From positions 1-64,000 of the forward strand of contig NZ_MUIZ01000001.1 in the NCBI RefSeq assembly GCF_002154895.1: a stretch of DNA of 64,000 bases. Reading direction: 5' to 3'. Of this stretch, positions 14,305 to 22,769 are shown piece by piece; positions within the stretch are counted from its first letter, which is position 1; every line of letters begins with the position of its first letter. The position numbers were made by a program, and so were the translations under genes. Origin of the DNA: Lactococcus petauri. GTDB lineage: Bacteria > Bacillota > Bacilli > Lactobacillales > Streptococcaceae. Below the pieces are notes generated by a model. It ran no database searches, was not told where the DNA came from, and was given only the letters and a program-made list of their open reading frames with translations.

Positions 14305-15006
14305 TTAAACCGTAATATGTTTTATCTCTGATTGTCTATTCTGATCAAAATGTAATAAGCTCGCTTGAAAAAATCCTTCTTCATAGCTCTTAATGTCCTC
14401 GACTTGAGGAAGGGAGAGATCACTCTTTTCAAATTGAGCAGAGAGTGTCGTATAAGATTTCTCAACTTGCTCAGGAACGTTTAGCGAGAGTATAAGCTCT
14501 CTTGATGCAATCGCTCTAACTTCTTGATTAAATCGATTAAATTTTTCTTGAAGTCCTGCCAAAAAACCAATAATATAGTCTTGTGCATTGCTATTACTAT
14601 TACTATTACTATTAATAGTAATGAAACGTTTCGTATAGTAAGCGACACTTTTTAGAGCCAATAAATATAAGTCTTTGGCGAGTGTCACATCTTTTTTCAA
14701 ACCATAATATTTTAACACAGTTTTTGATTGACTTCCCTTAGAATAATAGGCTTTCACTCGGAAATGCTGACCGATAAGACTACTCATGGATTCTTCCCAC
14801 CAGCTAAAATGATCAAAAGTTGCGACCTCCACCGTTTCTATTTCCGTATCTTCTAAATCTTCCTTTTTTATGTGATACTTTAACATGAGTTTTTTAGCCA
14901 TCACAAGAGCCAATTGACTTTCCTCATCAACGGTAGACTGGTCCTTATGATCACGTGCGAGTGCTAATAACCCTTTGACTTTTTTTATTATTGCATCTGT
15001 CTTCAT
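14305..15006 (-). CDS. DUF2786 domain protein (233 aa)
   Basis: Residues 5-50 fit DUF2786: IIKKVKGLLALARDHKDQST, then an Ala/Leu-rich helix (ALVMAKKLMLKYHI). The rest is helical with a central segment resembling the companion domain often found after DUF2786 in phage and plasmid proteins. An in-frame run of alternating Ser and Asn (SNSNSNSN, about 136-143) comes from a six-base repeat, so its length may vary by pairs of residues. Function of the family unknown. It lies between topB and a region of hairpins. Confidence 0.65.
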   Translation of the reverse strand: MKTDAIIKKVKGLLALARDHKDQSTVDEESQLALVMAKKLMLKYHIKKEDLEDTEIETVEVATFDHFSWWEESMSSLIGQHFRVKAYYSKGSQSKTVLKYYGLKKDVTLAKDLYLLALKSVAYYTKRFITINSNSNSNSNAQDYIIGFLAGLQEKFNRFNQEVRAIASRELILSLNVPEQVEKSYTTLSAQFEKSDLSLPQVEDIKSYEEGFFQASLLHFDQNRQSEIKHITV

Positions 15007-15043
15007 ATTATTGTCCCTTACTTTATCCAGATTAAAGATACCT

Positions 15044-15154
15044 ATAGGGTGCGACCCTATTTACTACTCACTTTTTGAGTTCTTGGCGCTCGTGAGTGGC
15101 AACTATACACATAGAAGTACCATAAGCCTTATGTAAGTTTTAATTTACATAAGG
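15044..15154. other. Three consecutive hairpins between conjugation genes
   Basis: ATAGGGT-GCG-ACCCTAT (15044-15060), ACTCAC...GTGAGT (15066-15097) and CCTTATGTAA...TTACATAAGG (15127-15154) fill the 157-base gap. None has a U tract on the minus strand, so they are not ordinary terminators. They could be RNA-processing or stability elements, or protein-binding sites. Confidence 0.5.
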
Positions 15155-15163
15155 ATAAATCAA

Positions 15164-15769
15164 TTATTCATTCACCGTTGAAGGAACCTGTCCCACATTA
15201 GTTGCTGAAATAATTTTTTTAGTAGCTGTATCAAATTGAATGCGATTATAAAAACCAGTTTTTCGATTAAGTGTATTTCCTACAGTTACATGCAGGTTGT
15301 AGGTTACAATTGCGGTAACAATAGTGTTCTCCTTATTTTCCACAAAGACTTGTAGGTTTTCCAGCTCGGAGCTCACCGCAGCACTAGAAGCTGCCGGTTG
15401 GAAATACTTATCAATAACTTCTTGGGAAGCGACTTTTTGTGCTTCTGCTTTACGCTTATTATAATCAGTTTGGTTTGCTTCATTATTTCCGCTTTGATAG
15501 TTCAACGTTAAGTAAGCATTGAAGAATGTAGTCGCAGCTTCCGTTAGATCAGTGACCACATAATTATTTTTCTTATGCTCTAGTTCAGAATAACCAACCT
15601 GAAGGTTTTCCAAATCCTTTTTAGAAGTATCATGTTCCTTCTTTTCTAGCTTCAACTCACGTGTGAGTGAGCTGATCTTAGTCGATGTTTTATTTAGCTT
15701 TACAAGACTAAATACCAATACGCCGACAAGAATGAGCCCCAGTAGGCCAATCGTAATATTTTTTTTCAT
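15164..15769 (-). CDS. Membrane-anchored VirB8-like transfer protein (201 aa)
   Basis: One N-terminal transmembrane segment (about 6-24), a coiled coil (about 30-70), then a mixed alpha/beta domain (about 75-190). That domain has the order of an NTF2/VirB8 fold: LTEAATTFFNAYLTLNY, NTIVTAIVTYNLHV, then FYNRIQFDTATKKIISA. VirB8-type proteins (TcpC, TraM) form the inner scaffold of Gram-positive conjugation machines. The call rests on topology and gene context rather than sequence identity. It starts on the stop codon of the lysozyme/CHAP gene (TAATG). Confidence 0.55.
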   Translation of the reverse strand: MKKNITIGLLGLILVGVLVFSLVKLNKTSTKISSLTRELKLEKKEHDTSKKDLENLQVGYSELEHKKNNYVVTDLTEAATTFFNAYLTLNYQSGNNEANQTDYNKRKAEAQKVASQEVIDKYFQPAASSAAVSSELENLQVFVENKENTIVTAIVTYNLHVTVGNTLNRKTGFYNRIQFDTATKKIISATNVGQVPSTVNE

Positions 15770-17076
15770 TATTTACCCCATTTTGCTTTTTGACCTTCAA
15801 GCACATAAAATCCCCATCCAGTCTTTCCATATTCTGATTTTGGAACCAAGCGGAAATTCCATGTATCACTTGTTCCATTGGCTTCACCTGACATATTATG
15901 GTAGTTCTGTTCCGTAATCATAAGGGTGCCATCTTTGAAAACATAGTCTACAATTCCCGTATGTCCTGCACTTCCTGTAGAATCTTGTCCCGCAGGAATC
16001 TGAAATGCAGCACCACTTACAGGATTTTTAGAAACCTTTCCGCCAAACTGTTTAGCCAAATGACTTGCGGTTTCATAACCGTATAAACCAGAAGCTGGCC
16101 AGTGTGTATAAACCACATCCCATATCTTATTAAAATAAGAAACGGTCAGATGGATACATTGATTACCCGGACGGTCCCAACCTGAATCATTCCCAAACTG
16201 TAAACCTAATGCTTTAGGATCATGTGCATATTTTTTTAACTCTTCCGGTAAATCCTTAGGCTTCCATGTTCCCCCAGATTTAAATTTATCAGGCAAAATA
16301 TCGCCATCTGTAACTGCAGAATCCGAATCACATGCATCATTTGAAGAAGAGTCTTGATCATCATCTGAAGGGTCGTCTCCACCTCCTGTATCAATGATTT
16401 CATCTGGAATAGAGGCGCCATCAAATAAGATATAGGCAGCTTTTGCATCTGAAATTATTTTATCCTTATTGGTTTGCCCATCAGAAAGTGCTACACCTTC
16501 ATAGTTCACAGACCAGTCGAGTGCAGCCTGCGTGGGATCGGTTGCAGTACCAACAATTTGCCTTGTTTTTTTATACCCCCCCTTTAACTCAAAATCTACA
16601 AGTTTCATCTCATTACTCATTGTTAAGGTTGAGCTGTCAGTACCCTTAATGGAGCCCTCAGAGTGAATCCGATTCCCATTGATCGTATTGTCCCATCCCG
16701 ACCACTGAAAGACACCTGCAACACCACCTCCCGGGTTTTTTGCTTGAGGATCAAAGCCAGATTCACGATTGGCAACCGCTACTGCTCCTGACCCACCTGC
16801 TCCAGAAAAGCCTTGTTTTTTTGTGAGGTGATCAAAAATTTCTTTGGCATTATTATAGGCACTTGTCCCTTTGTGGGTCCAATCCCCATTGACGGGTACA
16901 TTTGAATTGTTTCCACCATCTGTGGTGGCATCACAAGTATTGGTCGGCCCTTGCGCCGCAAAAATAGATGCAAGGACAATGACGACAAGACACACACCTC
17001 CTATGAGACTCCCGATAGGAAGGAATAACCCTAAAAGCCAAAATTTAAATTTTGCCTTTAGTGCGTTTTTAATCAT
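15769..17076 (-). CDS. Bifunctional lysozyme/CHAP cell-wall hydrolase of the transfer apparatus (435 aa)
   Basis: An N-terminal membrane anchor (about 14-40) is followed by a phage-tail-type lysozyme domain (about 70-210), with IFDHLTKKQGFSGAGGSGAV and an ANRESGFDPQAKN block holding the acidic catalytic region. After an Asp/Ser-rich linker (about 220-255) comes a CHAP peptidase domain (about 285-430), with GNQCIHLTVSYF (Cys nucleophile) and GHTGIVDYVF (His). This two-enzyme plan matches VirB1-like TrsG/TraG/PrgK proteins that open the wall for the conjugation channel. It overlaps the start of the VirB6-like gene end by eight bases. Confidence 0.88.
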   Translation of the reverse strand: MIKNALKAKFKFWLLGLFLPIGSLIGGVCLVVIVLASIFAAQGPTNTCDATTDGGNNSNVPVNGDWTHKGTSAYNNAKEIFDHLTKKQGFSGAGGSGAVAVANRESGFDPQAKNPGGGVAGVFQWSGWDNTINGNRIHSEGSIKGTDSSTLTMSNEMKLVDFELKGGYKKTRQIVGTATDPTQAALDWSVNYEGVALSDGQTNKDKIISDAKAAYILFDGASIPDEIIDTGGGDDPSDDDQDSSSNDACDSDSAVTDGDILPDKFKSGGTWKPKDLPEELKKYAHDPKALGLQFGNDSGWDRPGNQCIHLTVSYFNKIWDVVYTHWPASGLYGYETASHLAKQFGGKVSKNPVSGAAFQIPAGQDSTGSAGHTGIVDYVFKDGTLMITEQNYHNMSGEANGTSDTWNFRLVPKSEYGKTGWGFYVLEGQKAKWGK

Positions 17077-19957
17077 TTATACCTCCTTGAGGGGCTTGTG
17101 GGAGTTTTAGACCTGAAGAGTCCTTATTGGATTGTGCCAGATTAGGGACTGCAGGAGTCTTAACACTGCCTGTAGTATTTACTTTTCCTTGTTTTACTCG
17201 AACATCCATCTCCACATCTGCGCCTTGTATTTCTTTTGTCACACGTGCTGATTGGGGATGAGATGCATCCACACGTATTTTTGAAGTATCTGGTTGAGGC
17301 AAATCGACTTTTGTAGTTTGGAGTCTACGACGGTCATCCACTTTACTCTCTACACGGCCATTTTCAACACGTACATCAACTTCTGAATCTGCTCCTTTTG
17401 CGTCTTGACTAAGTCGCTCAAGTTTGGATTGTGAAGCTTCCGCACGAACTTTTGAAGCATCGAGTTTTGGAATATCCACTTTAGAAGTTTGAAGCGTACG
17501 TTTATCGTTGACGATAGTCTCAACTTTGCCATTTCCTACATTCACATTCACACGTGCATCTGGTCCAGCCATTTCTTGATTAAATTCTTCAACACCTGGA
17601 GGGGGTGTCATGTTTAAACTTTCAAAATCAAAGTTTGAGTCTTGAACGCCTTGAGGCTCTTTCATTTCGCCAGAAACATTCGCTTGTCGCATTTTTCTCA
17701 AAGAAACTTTTGAAGAATCCTTGGTGTCTTGACCATCTTGAACCATATCTTGTTTTCTATTTTGCATAAGTTCACGACGTTCATTGATTTGGTTAATGCG
17801 TTGTAAACCTGCCGCATCAATGGGACCTGAATTAAAGCCAGTAGTCTTGCTTGTTGAACGAGCTGATTCATCTGCACGTTGTCGACTAAGGCCTGTAACT
17901 TTTTGAAGTGGAGAGCGTGCTACACGGTTGGTAGCCGCCATATTGTAGTCGTTAAGTTTTGTCTCTTCTTCTGGTGTCAACTCAGCACCAGCCTTCTTAC
18001 GCCCACGTAAAATTGAGGCTTCCGCATTGGCAGCTTGAAGAGGTGTTCTCTTCCTTCCTGCAAATCCTTTGTTTTTCGCCAATTCAAAACTTGCTTCCTT
18101 ACCTTCACGAGAGACATTGGGGTTCTTTTCAAGTTTAGCCGCATTTTTTTCAAGTGCTCTATTTTCAAAGTTTTGCAAGTACTCTTGCGATTCTCTTGAT
18201 TGCCCGCCCATCATACGATCACGGGCAGAGCCTGCACCTTTTTTCGTGAGGCCTTTAATGGCATTCCCAGCTGATCCTGCAGCTTTACTGACCGCACCTT
18301 TACCAAGATAAGCCCCAAAGATACCTCCTGCAACACCAAAGCCTGCATCTGCACCAAACATTTTCACAAAGACTTGTGAGCCATTAAGGAAAATGATTGC
18401 AATGACAGACATAGTAATAGGCTCTGCGAGCACTCTCATCCAACCTGTGAGGCCGGACATACTAAACATCAGAGGAAGAGCGGCTTGTGTCGTGATAAAA
18501 AGAAAGATTGAGGCTCCTGAAACGAAGCATATCTTGCCGTAGTTTAAGACACTCTCAATAAAGACGACATTACCACGCCCTGACTCCACAGTCATTGCCA
18601 TGCCCGTGAGCCCAGAAAAGAAGGCCACTAAAATATCAAAGAAAGCAACTAAAAGTTTATAGAAGATATCCAATAACAAGAGGCCCACACAAACTAAGAC
18701 GACAAGATAAGCAGGGTTTAATGCATATTGAAAGTTTCTGTTCGGAGACATGGCTGGAATAACATCTGCCATCCCCACAGGTTGAGGAAGAGAGCGTCCC
18801 CCTTGAATATTGGTGGTTGGATCATAAGCGGCATCTCTATAAGTATAAGCTGAAAGGGCCCCCCATAATGTATTTTGATTATCTGGATCATCTGGTGAGC
18901 CATTGGTCACAACTTGTGTAACTTTTTTAAAAAAGCCACCAATTTTTGCCAATATGCCGCCATCATTTTTGCCTCCAGAGCCACCATCTTTTAGCCCCTC
19001 ATTCAAATTCTTAGCGTCCGCAGGGGTAACCATCAAAGAGGACAATTGTCCCATCCAGTTAGAGGTCACAATATTCTTATCTGAGGCACCAATAACTGAA
19101 ACGAGGTTACTCTCACCAACTTGTGTAGGCTGTGCTCCTCTATTTTGTACATAACGTACCGGAAAATTTCCAAAAACGGCATCTTCTGCAGGTTCATTCG
19201 ATTTTGTAGGATCGTCAATCACACTGTCATCCGGGCGATTACCAGGAAGACTCGCATTCCCTAAGGTTTGATAATAAGGGCCACTTCCCTTAGTGATATC
19301 CCGTGCATAGACCGCATTTCCCACATTAACAATCCCGCCTTTTGTGACATCCCAAACGAAATCATCAATACTATTTTTCTTCGCATTGACCTGGTAGCCA
19401 CCATTTGCCGTAGGTGAAATATCGCGCGTCGCAAGTCCTACAAAGAAATAAGCACCAATGCGTAAAGAAACAGTTAAAAGAATGGGCATTGAAACAAGCA
19501 GAACGAGGGAGGTGAGGGCATTGGTGAGAACATTAGACATCTCTACGCGGTGACCCAACAGAATCTTCCCATACAAGTAGATAGATACCAGCGCCAACAT
19601 CCCTAGCCCAATAGACATACCAAGCAAAATAAATTTTTGAATCTCGCCATTGCCAAGTAAGCCAATAATACTCCCTTGAAAACTATCGGCGGTAACATTA
19701 CTCGTGTCACTTGCCGTATTCACACCAAGTACAGTAAATATCACTTTTGTGAGCAATTGGTCAATGTTATAGAGAACCATAAAGAGAAAGGATTCTACCC
19801 ATCTAAAAATCATCCCTAAGATTGTACCTTTTTGGAAATATTGACTGTAGGCATGCAGGATATCAACCCCAGCACGTTGGATATCGTTAGAAGAATAGCT
19901 CCCTAAATTTGTTCCAATGGTGTTTAAAAAAGGAAATTGAAGCAGTTTATCGAACAA
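17069..19957 (-). CDS. VirB6-like polytopic transfer protein with long repeated tail (962 aa)
   Basis: Residues 50-200 hold about four hydrophobic segments. A large hydrophilic loop (about 205-415) follows, then a second membrane cluster (about 420-555) and a Gly/Ala-rich segment. The remaining 400 residues are charged, cytoplasmic and low in aromatic residues. The tail contains about two and a half repeats of 55-60 residues, each with a variant of VDVRVENGRVESKVDDRRRL, then LQT(S/T)KVD(I/L)P. Layout and position match TrsL/VirB6-type channel components. The repeats may extend a cytoplasmic arm. Confidence 0.75.
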   Translation of the reverse strand: MFDKLLQFPFLNTIGTNLGSYSSNDIQRAGVDILHAYSQYFQKGTILGMIFRWVESFLFMVLYNIDQLLTKVIFTVLGVNTASDTSNVTADSFQGSIIGLLGNGEIQKFILLGMSIGLGMLALVSIYLYGKILLGHRVEMSNVLTNALTSLVLLVSMPILLTVSLRIGAYFFVGLATRDISPTANGGYQVNAKKNSIDDFVWDVTKGGIVNVGNAVYARDITKGSGPYYQTLGNASLPGNRPDDSVIDDPTKSNEPAEDAVFGNFPVRYVQNRGAQPTQVGESNLVSVIGASDKNIVTSNWMGQLSSLMVTPADAKNLNEGLKDGGSGGKNDGGILAKIGGFFKKVTQVVTNGSPDDPDNQNTLWGALSAYTYRDAAYDPTTNIQGGRSLPQPVGMADVIPAMSPNRNFQYALNPAYLVVLVCVGLLLLDIFYKLLVAFFDILVAFFSGLTGMAMTVESGRGNVVFIESVLNYGKICFVSGASIFLFITTQAALPLMFSMSGLTGWMRVLAEPITMSVIAIIFLNGSQVFVKMFGADAGFGVAGGIFGAYLGKGAVSKAAGSAGNAIKGLTKKGAGSARDRMMGGQSRESQEYLQNFENRALEKNAAKLEKNPNVSREGKEASFELAKNKGFAGRKRTPLQAANAEASILRGRKKAGAELTPEEETKLNDYNMAATNRVARSPLQKVTGLSRQRADESARSTSKTTGFNSGPIDAAGLQRINQINERRELMQNRKQDMVQDGQDTKDSSKVSLRKMRQANVSGEMKEPQGVQDSNFDFESLNMTPPPGVEEFNQEMAGPDARVNVNVGNGKVETIVNDKRTLQTSKVDIPKLDASKVRAEASQSKLERLSQDAKGADSEVDVRVENGRVESKVDDRRRLQTTKVDLPQPDTSKIRVDASHPQSARVTKEIQGADVEMDVRVKQGKVNTTGSVKTPAVPNLAQSNKDSSGLKLPQAPQGGIND

Positions 19958-20498
19958 AGTTCAGCACCTCCTCTTTTTTATTAATCGCAAACATTTGATT
20001 GATCTTACGCCTTAAAGCTTGGGGCACATCACCTTTCTTCTGCTCCCAAATCTTATACCCAGCTTGTGCGGTATACAACATTTCTGACCATGTTTTAGAA
20101 GTCATTAAGAAGCCACTGTTCAAAAAACTCTGGAAGACTTCTGCAAGGTCCTTTTTTACAATTTCTTGAGCCTGAAGATTTTTCTCCTTGAAGTTCCGAC
20201 CCAAACGTTCTTCAACGGCTTTAAGTATTTCTAAACTTAAACGCTCATCCGGATTACTTTGAACACTAATCTCCATACTTTTTAAAAAATAGTTGCTAAA
20301 GCTGACGATAAAAATGTAATTTGGTCTTAAAGCTTTGGCATTTGGTTTATGACTGTTATAAATCCGACACGCAATGTCGAGTTGATCAATTTGCTTAAAG
20401 CTCAAAACACTGTTTTTCAATTTTCTATTGAGGAAACGCTCTAGTTTTCGCTCCCCATGGCGTTGCTTTTTAAAAACAACGGTAACTGTATCTTTCAA
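19947..20498 (-). CDS. Unknown conjugation-operon protein (183 aa)
   Basis: Soluble, basic protein with no signal or membrane segment. It overlaps the VirB6-like gene by 11 bases, so it is translationally coupled. Likely an auxiliary or assembly factor of the transfer machine, but no family was recognised. Confidence 0.65.
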   Translation of the reverse strand: MKDTVTVVFKKQRHGERKLERFLNRKLKNSVLSFKQIDQLDIACRIYNSHKPNAKALRPNYIFIVSFSNYFLKSMEISVQSNPDERLSLEILKAVEERLGRNFKEKNLQAQEIVKKDLAEVFQSFLNSGFLMTSKTWSEMLYTAQAGYKIWEQKKGDVPQALRRKINQMFAINKKEEVLNFVR

Positions 20499-20507
20499 AG
20501 TTTCTCC

Positions 20508-21467
20508 TTATCTTTCTGTTGCTTGTCCTGTCGCATAATTTATAACAGCATTTGGGCTAGAATTACTGAGAATAACCTCTTCCCCACCGTCCTTCAGGCG
20601 ACTTGCATAACTGCTTGGAATCGTGATGGGAATTTTCTTTCCGTCTTTAGATAAGCCGATGAATTTTAAGCTTACCCTGTCTGGAACAAGTTGGTGACCT
20701 CTATAAAGGGGGGTCACCTCTAAATCAAGCCAATCACTGGGGTGTTCTTTAAGCCAACGTGCCAGTCTATTTTCATAGTAGAGCTGTCCTTGTTGGTTTG
20801 AATCATCCATATCTTCATAATCTCCTGCATTGGTCCATGTCGTTTCAGGAAATAAATTTCGTCCATCATCATTAATGCCACAAAATTGATATCCCACTAA
20901 ATGACCACGATTCATCAACCAAGCCTTACGCTTCTTTCCGTCCTTTTCAAAAGAAAATTTATAATTATGCCACCCGACCGGATTATAATTTATTCGTTGA
21001 GGGCGCTCTAAGCCTTCTTGTGAAGCCATATCCTTGAATTGTAACTGAATCTGACTTTTGACTGAACGTCCTAAGCTATCAAAGGCACTCCTTGTAAATT
21101 GTTTCTGCTTTGTAAAGGGGAGGATAGAAACTTCTTGCTTTTCCTCTGCTTTTGGTAGTTCTTGAGGGGGGTTTTTAGGTGCTGGTAACAAATCGGTATT
21201 GAGTGTCGTTCCACCAGGTAGCGTGTAATTATTTGGCAACAACGTTTTTATTGAAGCCTTACCTTGAGCCACATTGAGCATTTGTTGTCCCAAACGCTCC
21301 ACGTTACCTACATTTAATTCTCCCTTACTAAAAATCCCGTATGAAATCATAAGTGACCATATAAATATAAGGATTACAGAGCCTATGATGAGTCCTAGAA
21401 CATGTCTTATAAAGCTACTTGTTATGCTTTCATTGACAGGAGGCGTAACATTTTTATTTCTTGCCAT
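20508..21467 (-). CDS. Membrane-anchored DNA/RNA non-specific endonuclease, EndA-like (319 aa)
   Basis: One transmembrane segment (about 24-44), a Pro/Glu-rich linker, then a beta-beta-alpha-metal nuclease domain (about 125-300). Its signature is MNRGHLVGYQ with catalytic His189, followed by NLFPETTWTNAGD and YYENRLARWL, as in streptococcal EndA and lactococcal or streptococcal DNA-entry nucleases. The active domain would face outside the membrane. Found here inside a type IV secretion operon, it might cut competing extracellular DNA, limit back-transfer, or act as an exported effector. AGGAGAGG precedes the ATG. Confidence 0.85.
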   Translation of the reverse strand: MARNKNVTPPVNESITSSFIRHVLGLIIGSVILIFIWSLMISYGIFSKGELNVGNVERLGQQMLNVAQGKASIKTLLPNNYTLPGGTTLNTDLLPAPKNPPQELPKAEEKQEVSILPFTKQKQFTRSAFDSLGRSVKSQIQLQFKDMASQEGLERPQRINYNPVGWHNYKFSFEKDGKKRKAWLMNRGHLVGYQFCGINDDGRNLFPETTWTNAGDYEDMDDSNQQGQLYYENRLARWLKEHPSDWLDLEVTPLYRGHQLVPDRVSLKFIGLSKDGKKIPITIPSSYASRLKDGGEEVILSNSSPNAVINYATGQATER

Positions 21468-21476
21468 TTTCCTCTC

Positions 21477-21614
21477 CTATATAAAAAGACTAAAGAGCAT
21501 ATAGAGGGAAAAGATAAAGAGGACCATACTAAGAACCAAAAGAAAAATTAAGTTTTTCTTGTCTTTTAATACTTCCTCTATTTTAGTGTTATCTTCAAAA
21601 TTATTTTTTCTCAT
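21477..21614 (-). CDS. Small single-span membrane protein (45 aa)
   Basis: ATG 21614 overlaps the end of the preceding gene and has AAAGGAG ten bases upstream. Residues 1-20 are charged (MRKNNFEDNTKIEEVLKDKK), then one hydrophobic segment to the C-terminus. It ends nine bases before the nuclease start. Small membrane proteins at this place in transfer operons are common; function unknown. Confidence 0.6.
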   Translation of the reverse strand: MRKNNFEDNTKIEEVLKDKKNLIFLLVLSMVLFIFSLYMLFSLFI

Positions 21615-22449
21615 AATCAATTTTCTCCTTTCTCAACTGATCAAGATGCCCATTTTCATCCGATAAATGCTTCTCATTTTCCTTCACTGTTCCATTTAAT
21701 TGTTGGATGGCTTGTTGGAGATTATCAATTTGAGTTTGAATATCCTTCTGGTCCGTCTTGACCGTGGTTTCTTTCAAGGACTTATTCAACGAAGTAATTT
21801 GCACATTATTAAGCTGAATTTGTTTTTTCTTCTCATCAATGGTTTTTTTATAATGCTCTACATTTTTTTGACTTTCTTCGATACGTGATTGAACATAGAG
21901 GAGGTCATAGGTTTTCTTGTCATAAGGAGAAAACTTGTTCTCACTTGATTTGTCTGTATTGACAGAGAAATTAAAATGAATCACTTGAACATTCTCTGTT
22001 CCATTATTTGAAGTTAAGGTCACAGAGAGATGTTCTGTATCACACTCTTTAGGTGTCGTTACGGCAAAATACCTATCGTTCAGGATTTCTCCCTTGATGA
22101 CCTTTTTATCCGCTTTGGCTTCTATTTTCTTCTCATGATAATCATATTCACCAGTGGTAAGATAAAAAATCGTGCGGCTTGAGTGGTCCGGCAGAGTTTC
22201 AACCGAATAAACCTCTGCTTTTATTGAACTTGAACCTTCATCTGGAGTCATATAAAGCTGCTTTGGGGCCGCATAAGTAACTTTACCTGAGCCACCGTCC
22301 ACGTAACCAATCATCACTTCGACTAGAAAAAGCGAGGCAACCGCAATGCCAATCCTCCGGTACTTCCTTGCAAGATCGTTCTTCCTGTTTTTCTTTTTTT
22401 GTCCAAGAATTATATTTTTTAGAGCTTGTTTAATCATTTTTAAAACCAC
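21601..22449 (-). CDS. Surface-exposed coiled-coil protein of the transfer operon (282 aa)
   Basis: Basic N-terminus, one transmembrane or uncleaved signal segment (about 31-48, IGIAVASLFLVEVMIGYV). An extracellular beta-rich domain (about 55-175) is followed by a long coiled coil (about 185-280) with heptads of Gln/Asn/Lys. No Cys pair or sortase motif. Candidate periplasmic-side component of the transfer machine, in the place occupied by trsF in staphylococcal elements, but sequence identity was not recognised. Confidence 0.6.
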   Translation of the reverse strand: MVLKMIKQALKNIILGQKKKNRKNDLARKYRRIGIAVASLFLVEVMIGYVDGGSGKVTYAAPKQLYMTPDEGSSSIKAEVYSVETLPDHSSRTIFYLTTGEYDYHEKKIEAKADKKVIKGEILNDRYFAVTTPKECDTEHLSVTLTSNNGTENVQVIHFNFSVNTDKSSENKFSPYDKKTYDLLYVQSRIEESQKNVEHYKKTIDEKKKQIQLNNVQITSLNKSLKETTVKTDQKDIQTQIDNLQQAIQQLNGTVKENEKHLSDENGHLDQLRKEKIDYEKK

Positions 22450-22769
22450 TCCTCTTTTGAATCGGATTCTAGGTACTCACGTTCTTTAAAATAAGGGGGT
22501 TTTTCAAAATACTTCTTCTCTTTAATAAAGGCTCGGAAAATCATCTTCCCATTCGAGCATCCCTTCATCTTCGAAGCATCTGCGGTTGCCCAAACTCCAA
22601 AAATTAAAGCAGTAATAGTGATCAATACTTTCGATACAATATTGACTTGCAATACACTGGATAAAATTAAAGCCAATGTAACAAATAGGGCCATTTTAGC
22701 CAGCCATTTCATCCCGAAACGTCCCCCAATGACATAATCAAAGGTCGTGGTTTTATCTATTTCAATCAT
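22440..22769 (-). CDS. Small membrane protein next to VirB4 (109 aa)
   Basis: Two hydrophobic segments (about 24-42 and 46-64) followed by a charged C-terminal half. Starts on the VirB4 stop codon (TAATG) and overlaps the next gene by ten bases. Small two-span proteins beside VirB4 are often VirB3-like; the resemblance is by topology only. Confidence 0.6.
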   Translation of the reverse strand: MIEIDKTTTFDYVIGGRFGMKWLAKMALFVTLALILSSVLQVNIVSKVLITITALIFGVWATADASKMKGCSNGKMIFRAFIKEKKYFEKPPYFKEREYLESDSKEEWF

